Of a stretch of 64,000 nucleotides of DNA, positions 16,409-24,700 are shown in pieces. This DNA comes from UBA3006 sp036746695 (lineage in GTDB: Bacteria > Actinomycetota > Acidimicrobiia > Acidimicrobiales > Ilumatobacteraceae). The stretch covers positions 1,612,001 through 1,676,000 of the forward strand of contig DAIODP010000001.1 of NCBI GenBank assembly GCA_036746695.1, written 5' to 3'. Numbering within the stretch: position 1 is the first letter of the stretch; the number at the start of each line of letters is the position of its first letter. The translations under genes and the position numbers were made by a program. Under the pieces are notes generated by a model. It made no database searches. It was not told the origin of the DNA and saw only the letters and a list, made by a program, of their open reading frames with translations.

Positions 16409-17566
16409 ATGAATCGTGAAATTCAACAAATAGCAAAAAACGCCGTAAAAGAGAAGCCCTATGTTGAGGAAAGTATCGTCAACTCAAAAGCAAAGGTCAA
16501 GATTGTTGATCTATTCGCGGGCATCGGCGGATTCCATTATGGCATTGGATCAGCAGCAGCAAAAATAAATAGAAGTGTTAAAACCCTCCTAGTCTCAGAA
16601 CTTGAACCGTCGTGCCAGGAGACGTACTCCAAGAATCACAATTGTGAGGTGCAGGGTGATATCAACAAAATTCACCTCGGCAATTTTTTGGATGTCGCTG
16701 ACATAGTCACTGCTGGTTTTCCATGTCAACCCTTTTCAAATTCAGGGTTGAAGCGAGGACTTTCGGATCCGCGCGGTCAATTTTATTTCAAAATTGAGGA
16801 AATCATAAAAGGGTTTGGTGCAAAATCATTTATTCTTGAAAATGTGTCTGGAATCCGGACCAACGGTGGTGGGAGTTACCAATCTAAATTGGCAATTCGC
16901 CCGCAGCTGATAGGTAAATCAATGAACTTTCTTGAAGAGAATCTATTAAAATTAAAGAATTACAACATAAAGTGGATTGAAATTGACAGTAGCCATTTGG
17001 GTTCGCCGCAGGTCAGAAAGCGCGTATATATCATTGGACTACACAAAGATTTTGCTAACGATTTTGAACTTAATTTCGGTAGCTATAAACCCAACAGATT
17101 TATTGACATAGCAGATAAAGAGAAAAATTCGGATCTTGAATTATCAATGAATCAAGAGAAAAATTTAAGATCATTTATGAATGAGCCCCCGTCGTATCAC
17201 GACGGAATGCGCCGAGTTGGGCAGGCCTACTTGTGCGCGGGAGGGAACGTGGGTCAGGGTTATCATTCCTTTGGAATGGTTCCAACTTTGACGAAAGTAT
17301 GGGCAAGATTTCTTCCAATTTACTTTCCAAGCAAGGAAGAAAATCGTCCTTTAGTCAATGTAAGAGAGTTCATTCCAAATAGACATTATGGAAAAGGATA
17401 CATTCGAAAGGCTTCCATTAGGGAGGTTATGAAATTGCAGGGGTTCCCTCTTAGTTTTGTCCCTCACGAAAGAGATTCCATTGCATATGAACACGCGGGA
17501 AACGCGGTGAATGCAAAAATAGTAGAAAAAATCGCAGAAATCTTATTCGGTTATATCAAGAAATAA
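16409..17566 (+). CDS. DNA (cytosine-5) methyltransferase
   Basis: A 385-aa C5 methyltransferase with the standard motif order: VDLFAGIGGFHYGI (I, AdoMet binding, residue 33), TAGFPCQPFSNSG (IV, catalytic PCQ Cys near 107), FILENVSGI (VI, ENV), GSPQVRKRVYIIGL (VIII, QxRxR) and EHAGNAVNAKIVEKIAE (X, GNAV). The variable region between VIII and IX, which reads the target, is about 100 residues, so one target site is likely; the sequence cannot be predicted. The gene meets a putative restriction endonuclease tail to tail, their coding ends overlapping by 24 bases. It may protect host DNA for that enzyme or serve the DISARM-related system next door, since class 2 DISARM also uses a C5 methyltransferase (DrmMII). 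Confidence 0.93.
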   Translation: MNREIQQIAKNAVKEKPYVEESIVNSKAKVKIVDLFAGIGGFHYGIGSAAAKINRSVKTLLVSELEPSCQETYSKNHNCEVQGDINKIHLGNFLDVADIVTAGFPCQPFSNSGLKRGLSDPRGQFYFKIEEIIKGFGAKSFILENVSGIRTNGGGSYQSKLAIRPQLIGKSMNFLEENLLKLKNYNIKWIEIDSSHLGSPQVRKRVYIIGLHKDFANDFELNFGSYKPNRFIDIADKEKNSDLELSMNQEKNLRSFMNEPPSYHDGMRRVGQAYLCAGGNVGQGYHSFGMVPTLTKVWARFLPIYFPSKEENRPLVNVREFIPNRHYGKGYIRKASIREVMKLQGFPLSFVPHERDSIAYEHAGNAVNAKIVEKIAEILFGYIKK

Positions 17567-18577
17567 CTTCTTATAGTTGTTTCCATTTGCTGGATATTGT
17601 TGGAAGTAAAAAATGATTCCTTTTGTTTCTCGAACAGTCTCTTTCTCTCCATCAAATGATGGTTCAATCTTCGTCAAGCAATATCTAATTTCATCAATGA
17701 TTATCCAAACTATGACCGAGGTCTTTTTCCGAGGGCAATGCTCTTGTATTTCTATCGCAAATTTTTTAGCACTTAGATATTCCAGAATTTTTGTGATCCC
17801 CAATAGTTGACCGTGTATGAAAATATAAAAATCTGGCGATTCCTTTAGATTGCCGGCGAATGTGTCAGCAATAAATGTTAATAGGCTCGTTCGGTCATGT
17901 TTTATTGCTGATGCAAATTCCCTTATTTGACAAAGAGCTTCAAATTTTTTCTCCTCAACAATTTGACTCCATTGCTTGGGATAATTGTGTTTGAAATATG
18001 CGAATCCTCTATCGTTCGGTCCGCTTTTCTGAAATTGGTCTTCAGTTAATGCAGTTTCGTGATAATCAAATACTTCAGGAATGATCAAATTCTGGGGCAA
18101 GATTCCATTCAGTCCACCGTCAAGTTTGGCCTTTCCATAATTGACGAGTTTGGAAACTTGACCCAATTTTGCAGATTTCTTTGGATCAGAATCCTTGCAG
18201 GAGATAAAAAAGGGACGACCGCGACCATCTACTACAAGCAAATCCACCTTTGAGCTTTGTCCTGAAATTGATTGAGATGGTAGGTCGTATTTAACTTCAA
18301 GCTCCTTTTTTCGCCGACCCTTCAAACTGTCTACATGACAAATAAACTGGGGTTTAAAACTGAAAGGCGATTCGTGAATTGAATGATCAAGTTCTACAGA
18401 AAGTCGTTCAATGTTTCCGTACTCAATCTGAATGTCATCTACCGTGACGTCGTGCCCGTTCGGGTTAAGTCTGATGGTTTCTAAGAGTATTTGTTGCGAT
18501 TCTGAAGTTTCGAGTGCGCAAAAAACGAGATCAAACTCCTTTGATCTTGACTTGTTCAGTCTCGCTCCAGTTGGCAT
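17543..18577 (-). CDS. Putative PD-(D/E)XK restriction endonuclease
   Basis: A 344-aa protein I cannot assign to a named restriction family. The centre holds a PD-(D/E)XK-like core: SSKVDLLVVDGRGRPFFISCKDS, with Asp on one strand and S-C-K on the next, preceded by a conserved-looking Glu-rich strand KKELEVKYDLP. A long helical C-terminus follows. Opposite and overlapping a cytosine methyltransferase gene, it fits a type II restriction enzyme. Alternatively it is the fourth gene of the leftward operon (58 bases after the BrxD-like gene) and belongs to the DISARM-related array. Both readings may be true. The position of the catalytic residues is read by eye and needs a structure prediction. Confidence 0.65.
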   Translation of the reverse strand: MPTGARLNKSRSKEFDLVFCALETSESQQILLETIRLNPNGHDVTVDDIQIEYGNIERLSVELDHSIHESPFSFKPQFICHVDSLKGRRKKELEVKYDLPSQSISGQSSKVDLLVVDGRGRPFFISCKDSDPKKSAKLGQVSKLVNYGKAKLDGGLNGILPQNLIIPEVFDYHETALTEDQFQKSGPNDRGFAYFKHNYPKQWSQIVEEKKFEALCQIREFASAIKHDRTSLLTFIADTFAGNLKESPDFYIFIHGQLLGITKILEYLSAKKFAIEIQEHCPRKKTSVIVWIIIDEIRYCLTKIEPSFDGEKETVRETKGIIFYFQQYPANGNNYKKLFLDITE

Positions 18578-18635
18578 GAGTGAAAACTACCACCGACACT
18601 TTGTATGCCGATTTATTCCTAAATGAAATGGATTA

Positions 18636-19868
18636 TCAGGCTGCATCGGGATCGTCGTCACCATCTGAGTTTTCTTCAATCACATAAACTTGAGCAACGT
18701 GATTGTCCTGTAAATCAACTTCCAATCCTTGTCGCTCCAGATCCCAAGTAACTATCCATCGCCTGATATGGACGCGCATCGGATCAATACCTGACTGAGC
18801 GATGGGTAGCGTGGCCACCTTGATCCGGTACGTCTCTTCGTAAGTTGCTTTAAGGACAGCTTGAATCTTTTCGAGATCCAGCTTTGTTGGGCGGTGTAGG
18901 TGATAGATCGGTTCGGCTGCCCATCCCTGAAGTGATTCCATGCCAAATTTTGCAGAGTAATACAGATGAGACGATTTTGACGTAAGGATGTGTGTAGGAA
19001 TAGTCGTGATTTCGCTTGGTCCGCTGTTTGTCCAATCTATTCTTTCTTGAACATATCCACTAGTCATACATCCAATTACTGTCAGCCCTTGGTCGGGGCG
19101 TTCTCCATTGAATCCCATCCAATGGGCGAGCTCGGCGTAAGAACGACCCCGTAGAACATGTCCATTGAGTAGGCGAATAAGTTCAAGTTCATCAAATAGA
19201 ACAACCCATCCCGCATATCCAAGCGAGATAAAAAGACGAGTTATGAAAGCTGCTGACTCACGTGGCCGGGATATTGCTTTGGGCAGAATCAATCCACCAT
19301 CACCGATTGCTCTCTTTAACTCTCCACCTACAGATGAACCTCGAAGAAATTCAATGATCAATTCAAATAGGTCACTTCCATATCGTGTGTTCGCTAATCC
19401 ACGTGCAATTCCAAGGTAAATTGAGCTCATCTCGCCGTTCTTCACTTCATTCTGAACCCAGGTGATTAACGGAACGAAGCCATTGCCAGATGCTGTGGCA
19501 TCACCCAGTAGTCGCTCAAGACCATCTTCAACATGGTTCAGTGTTTGCGTATTTGACAAAAGCGACTTAATAATGTCCGCAGGAGTTCCCAGCTTCACAT
19601 TTTGGCTGATGGTTGCCCTGCTGACGACGAAATTCCCATCCAAAGCTTTCTTTGAAAAAGCCTCAAGAACGTGAGATTTACCAGTACCAAAACCTCCAAA
19701 GAAAACGAAACCGTTGGTTGAAGTTTTTACACCTTGCTTCTTCTGCTTAAGAAGATTTGCAAATTCCACTTCCAGCTCTACTTGGCCGCTGGTTAACAGA
19801 TCAATAACCTCTCGTGTCGGAACGCCCGTTCGGAGTGCTTCTATTATCTTTCTATTGGTGTCAATCAA
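18636..19868 (-). CDS. BREX BrxD-like P-loop ATPase (DUF2791 type)
   Basis: A 410-aa ATPase. It begins NRKIIEALRTGVPTREVIDLL, the N-terminal pattern of BrxD-type proteins, then VFFGGFGTGKSH (Walker A, residues 58-65), FVVSRATISQNVKLG, and WVVLFDELELI (Walker B, D226-E227). The later HWMGFNGERPDQGLTVIGCMTSGY resembles the sensor region of AAA/STAND-like ATPases. It ends with an acidic tail (NSDGDDDPDAA). In BREX, BrxD is a small AAA-like ATPase acting with DNA-processing partners; none of the other BREX genes (pglZ, brxC, pglX) is here. It is the third gene of a tight leftward operon: three bases separate it from the preceding stop. It probably forms a complex with the two upstream products. 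Confidence 0.75.
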   Translation of the reverse strand: MIDTNRKIIEALRTGVPTREVIDLLTSGQVELEVEFANLLKQKKQGVKTSTNGFVFFGGFGTGKSHVLEAFSKKALDGNFVVSRATISQNVKLGTPADIIKSLLSNTQTLNHVEDGLERLLGDATASGNGFVPLITWVQNEVKNGEMSSIYLGIARGLANTRYGSDLFELIIEFLRGSSVGGELKRAIGDGGLILPKAISRPRESAAFITRLFISLGYAGWVVLFDELELIRLLNGHVLRGRSYAELAHWMGFNGERPDQGLTVIGCMTSGYVQERIDWTNSGPSEITTIPTHILTSKSSHLYYSAKFGMESLQGWAAEPIYHLHRPTKLDLEKIQAVLKATYEETYRIKVATLPIAQSGIDPMRVHIRRWIVTWDLERQGLEVDLQDNHVAQVYVIEENSDGDDDPDAA

Positions 19869-19871
19869 TTT

Positions 19872-20885
19872 TTAGTCCTTGGCTTCTTCATTCAGCGAAA
19901 CGAGGACTGCAGATGAATTAACAACACCATTTACTAAAACATCATCAATTATTCGATTCTTGAGTGCGTCATACATGCCGACACCCTTACCGTTGGGCGA
20001 AATATCTGTGAATGAAGGACCAGTCTCAAGGATGATAAGTGTGTTCTTGAACATTGAAGTTTGATCAATCAATTCTCGAATCCATTGGTAGGTTGCGATT
20101 CTCGCTGTTCGTGTGTAGTTGCGAGTTCTGTCACAATCAGTAAAAAGAGAGGGATCCGTTACGCCACGAATGTCAATATGAAAAATGCAAGGAGAGGAAT
20201 CTGACATCGTGCAAAGAGATATGAGACTTCGTAAAATACCTGTTGCATTGTCACGTTTCAAAGGCGACATGATTCCGATTTTGCGTCGATCCCTTGATGA
20301 GGAGGGTATATTTTGAAGCCAATTTTCAATAACCCTAATTGAATCGGTCTTTCCCTCAATGATGTCGGTGCACGAGTTGATTACAGCATTTGAAAAATCT
20401 CTGGTGAACGACCAGTTTCGTCCTGTAGACCCTTCAACATTCTGGGATTCCAGGTCCCGGCCCATGAGTTCTCGGATGTTGGAATTAAACCGCCTATAGA
20501 GAAATTCTTGATCATCTCCCAAGAATGATGCTGCTTCCCTGATGAGAACTATTCCAGGATCCGTAATGCCAATTGAATTCCAAATCTTTTGTACCAAATT
20601 ATCCAAAATTTCACCGATGCTCATGGGGAGATTATTGGCGAGGCTTTCTACCACCTTGTTCGGTCGATAGAGAGGGAAATCTGGATTGTCTTCTGCTGAA
20701 AACACCCATAAACCATTTTCAATCCGGATTCTGTCGATGTAATCCCATAATGAAGAGTGCGTTGCGTCACCATAAACAGTTGCAAATCTTATTAACGATC
20801 CTCCACTTTTGATGTATTCAAGGCTGCCATCAAAGTTAAGCAAGTGGTCTAACCACTCCGAGGGACAGATTGATTCAGTAGACAT
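19872..20885 (-). CDS. Degenerate ATPase-like partner of the BrxD-like protein
   Basis: A 337-aa protein. The part around residues 24-50, YIKSGGSLIRFATVYGDATHSS, has the place and shape of a P-loop strand-loop-helix as in DUF2791 ATPases, but the loop lacks the GxxGxGK[ST] residues, so nucleotide binding is doubtful. Later elements also match that fold: LRSLISLCTMSDSSPCIFHIDIRG, TYQWIRELIDQTSMFKNTLIILETGP (a Walker-B-like strand without the acidic pair), then YDALKNRIIDDV. I infer a non-catalytic paralogue of the adjacent 410-aa ATPase, perhaps a structural subunit. It starts directly after the stop of the coiled-coil gene. No named family can be given with confidence. Confidence 0.55.
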   Translation of the reverse strand: MSTESICPSEWLDHLLNFDGSLEYIKSGGSLIRFATVYGDATHSSLWDYIDRIRIENGLWVFSAEDNPDFPLYRPNKVVESLANNLPMSIGEILDNLVQKIWNSIGITDPGIVLIREAASFLGDDQEFLYRRFNSNIRELMGRDLESQNVEGSTGRNWSFTRDFSNAVINSCTDIIEGKTDSIRVIENWLQNIPSSSRDRRKIGIMSPLKRDNATGILRSLISLCTMSDSSPCIFHIDIRGVTDPSLFTDCDRTRNYTRTARIATYQWIRELIDQTSMFKNTLIILETGPSFTDISPNGKGVGMYDALKNRIIDDVLVNGVVNSSAVLVSLNEEAKD

Positions 20886-21659
20886 CTACTTTGGATTAAT
20901 CTCATCAAACGAAATAGCTCCAACGCTTATTGACGAACCATCATCTTTAAAGAGCAAGTAGGACTGCGATGCAGATGCTACGGGGATGAATTGGGGTATT
21001 TGAGCTTTCAAGTCGCTGTCTGACGTTGAATACAGTCGTTGTAATAGAGCTCCGAACTGTTCAACAGAGAGCTTTGAAGTTGAGTCGTAGCTAATTGAAA
21101 TAACTTGTCGGATATCCTCGAGAGAGACTTCTTTTTGTTTGTCACTTCGCTTTAGAAGTCCGAATGCGGTGCGGAGGCTTTTTGCGAATACCTTAGGGTT
21201 GAATTGTGACTCAAGAGATTCCTTAATCAGTTTCACTATGTAATCCGGTCTAATTGATGAAGTCAAAGTGGAGCCAATTAATATGAGAGGTACATCGGCT
21301 CGTCTCTCAAATCGAACGACGAGAGGGTAAACAACCAAATAGTTGCCCGTCTTGAAGATGTGGTCAGACAACATCTGTTCTTTACAGAGTGTTTCTACCG
21401 TCTTCTGGATATCAATATCTGATCTGCTGAGAGCACTCACTTGTTCTCCAATTGCAGAAATCTTTGAACTCATTTCAGTCAACTGGGTTTGTAATTTAAG
21501 GTCTATGTCCTCATAGGTCCTGAATGAACCTTCAATAATTGCTGCCGTTATTTTCAAGATGCTTTTAGAAACCGAATCAGAGGTGGATTTTAGGGTGGCT
21601 ATTTGTTCATCCAATGCACTCCACTCGTTTTGAACAGCTTTTCCTGTATTTTGTTCCAT
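20886..21659 (-). CDS. Coiled-coil protein, first gene of leftward operon
   Basis: From ATG 21659 this is 257 aa. Residues 10-85 predict a long coiled coil (DEQIATLKSTSDSVSKSI, QTQLTEMSSKISAIGEQVSAL). The C-terminal domain of about 150 residues is globular (NYLVVYPLVVRFERRADVP, SIRPDYIVKLIKESL), with no known motif. I preferred 21659 to the upstream ATG 21704 because a good promoter overlaps the latter. It abuts the next gene with no spacer, so the products are likely made in fixed ratio. Oligomer assembly or tethering of the ATPase pair is plausible inference. Family unknown. Confidence 0.6.
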   Translation of the reverse strand: MEQNTGKAVQNEWSALDEQIATLKSTSDSVSKSILKITAAIIEGSFRTYEDIDLKLQTQLTEMSSKISAIGEQVSALSRSDIDIQKTVETLCKEQMLSDHIFKTGNYLVVYPLVVRFERRADVPLILIGSTLTSSIRPDYIVKLIKESLESQFNPKVFAKSLRTAFGLLKRSDKQKEVSLEDIRQVISISYDSTSKLSVEQFGALLQRLYSTSDSDLKAQIPQFIPVASASQSYLLFKDDGSSISVGAISFDEINPK

Positions 21660-21691
21660 CAACCTAATTCTAATCGGATCGTTATGACAGG

Positions 21692-21720
21692 CATAAAGTA
21701 TCATTTCTTAAAGCAATCAA
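21692..21720 (-). promoter_or_regulatory. Predicted promoter of leftward operon
   Basis: On the minus strand TTGATT (21715-21720) and TTTATG (21692-21697) are separated by 17 bases, a sigma-70-like spacing. Transcription would begin about 25 bases before ATG 21659. It lies in the 78-base gap between the two divergent operons, so both may be controlled from the same site. Confidence 0.45.
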
Positions 21721-21737
21721 AATCGCTGGGGGCACTG

Positions 21738-24700
21738 ATGGGCTGGGAAGATGCAAAGAGTGAATTGGCAGTACGGGTATCCAATGAAATCATGGGTTTA
21801 AGAAGAAAAGTTTACAGAACTGACCTGAACGTCATGAAGAGCGATTACAAGACAGTCGCATTGATCTATCAGGGCGACTATCGGGACAGACAAACATTTG
21901 AATTGATACAAAATGGTGCAGATGCGATCGGGGAAGCGTTGCCTGCAAGCCGCGCGACGGGAAGAATCAAAATAGTTTTGACAAAAGACGGGCTGTACTG
22001 CGCAAATGAAGGCGCGCCGTTCACATTTGAAGGACTTCAAGCACTCGCATATCCAATTTTTTCTGCCAAAACCGGAAACCAGATTGGCCGTTATGGGCAA
22101 GGATTCAAGTCCGTTTTAGCAGTCACCGATGAGCCCCGAATTTACAGTAGGTCGGTAAGTGTTCATTTTTCTTTTGAATTGGCAACCACCTTTCTGACGG
22201 CTGAGCCAACACCCGAGGAAAAACTGGCAGGAGAAGTCAAAAGAATTACGCCAGAAGTAATGGGGACAATAGATAAACCAGAAGTTTCAATACTTTCAGT
22301 TCCGTTTCCAGTAGACCCATCGGAGTATTTTTCGAAAGATAGCACGTTGCGTGAGCTGTCTAGTTGGGCATCAACAATCATTCATTTGCCATTCAGTTCA
22401 ACTAAGAGATTTAGCGCCATTGACAGATTTGGTGCATTGAGTACGGCACTGAAAACGTTCCCTGCACAATTTCTCATCTTTACGGAACATGTCGGGTCGT
22501 TGGAAATTGAGATTCAGGACAATTTCAACGAGCATCGAGTTGTTTCCTGTCAGCCTATTGATTCTCTTTCGGTTGAATTGGGTGATGACATTGAGCTGCG
22601 TCAGGTTCAGGTTGACGAAGGTGGCGGCAAAAAGCAAGATTGGCTTGTTGTTACCAGACCCAAAGTCAATATTCCAGATTCAGCTGGTAATGCTGGAGTG
22701 CAAATAGAAACAAATCGTAGACGTGATCCGAAAACTAATGCACTACTTCCCGTCCCAATTTCTTGGGCGGTTCCTTTGCAGCAAGCTTCAAGTCTTGGTT
22801 TATTCTGGTGCTTCTTCCCAACTCGCGACGAAGCGTTCACGAGAGGCATTATGAACGCTCCTTGGGATACAAATAATGAGCGAACCACAGTGAGCCCGAC
22901 CGCGTTTAATGCTTACTTGCTAAGAGAGTTTGGCGAGTTAGTTGTGAAAACAATTCCCGCTCTAATTGCATGTTTCCCTGATGACATTGGTAAGTACTTT
23001 GAGTATCTTCCTGGGCGCGCAAACGAAGAGAAATCTAACTCTGGTTCAATATTGAACAATCGAATTCAAGAATCAATGATTGAACTTCCTAGCATTATTG
23101 ATCTAGAAGGCAAATTGCAACGTCCATTAAAGTTGAGTCGTCCACCTGCAGAGATAAATGCAGCTAGTTCAAATTTAGAACTACTTGACCTTTGGGCGAA
23201 GGCGGAAGGACGTAGGTTGAATTTTCCGCATACAAGTGCGCTGGCCAACAGATTTAGACTCGCTAAGTTTCAACGTGTCCTTGAAGAGGCAGACCATGCG
23301 GCTGGCAAACAGGATTTGAACCTTGTGCCGTGGCTGGAAGAAGTGGTGGTGCAAGCAAGTCATGAAAATTCAGTCATCGCAATAAATCTGATTAAGGCCT
23401 TGGCTGCATTGAATTATCAAAAACGAGAAGAAGTGATTGAAGCAAAAGTTTTGCTGTGCGAGGATGGCCGATTGGTCGCTCCTAAGCCAGGAAGTGTGTT
23501 TTACGCAATCGGGAAATCGGCCCGAACAGATGTTCCAATTGTTGATCACCGAATAATGGAAGCCGATGGAATCCGTGAGTTTTTACTAGAGGAGTGCTTG
23601 ATCACGGAGGCTGATGGCGCAGCTGACTTTGATGTTTTGCTTGCTGCTTGGCCTGCAAGTCCCAGCGAAGAGAAATGGAGTGAATTCTGGTTTGCTACTA
23701 GTAGCTCGCTTTCGGCAGACGTTGTTAGTGCATTGGGACGCCATCCGAACGTAAAACCAGTTCATGTTCGCAACTGTGAAGGTTCATACGTGCCCTGCAA
23801 TCAAGTGTTTCTGCCAGGACCAATAATGAAATCGGGTGAAGGAGACGATGATCGTGTCGTTGATATTCAATTTCATCACGGTCACATAGAAGTTCTCAAA
23901 CTTCTCGGGGTGGGCGAAACCCCGTCGTCAGAAAAGACATCTTCGGAGTTCCCCGATGAAGAGGGGTATATGAGCTACCTAAGCAAGGAATTACCAGGGT
24001 TCAAGGTGACTAAAAAGAGCAAGGAAAGGATTTTTGAAACTGCTCCTAAATGGTCTTCTGAGTTAAATCTTCTCCGGGAACTAAAAGAAAATGCTCGTTC
24101 AAGATTGACAACATGGTTACTAGAAAACCATCAAGATAATGCAGCTTGGAAACCCGAGGGCACTGATATTTCAGTAGCAGCGCCAGGATTTTGGTTTACG
24201 AGAAACTTTGGGTTGGTCGAGTCTTCGCTAGGACCAAGGCAGTTTGATAAGACGCTTTCGTCCTCAATGGTTCAGTTTGGTCGTGTTGCCCCAGTCTCCA
24301 AAGTTGATCCTGAGATAACTATGGGTTGTGGACTCAAATCCGTTTTTTCTGAGTTATCCGAAGAAGTGCTAGTTGAGGTACTTCAGAAACTATTTGGTGA
24401 AGTTGATTCGGACTTGATTGGTGAATGCCTCAGTGCGATTTGCAAAAGCCTAAATACTCCAGATCTCATTCCGTGCAAAGTGAATAACAAGGTTGAATCT
24501 AAAACACCCGATGCAGTTGCGGTCGTCGTTGATCGAGAGTTTTTTGAAAAACTTGCAGCCAATGGTGAGCCAGTAGTTCTCGCACCAAATGGAGATGCCG
24601 CCGAGTCATTGGTTTTGGAATGGGGTCTTAAGGCCGGGGGAGACATCCAGCAAGAGTTTGAGCCGACTTCACCCAATGAACCAATATTTCTTGCCGATCT

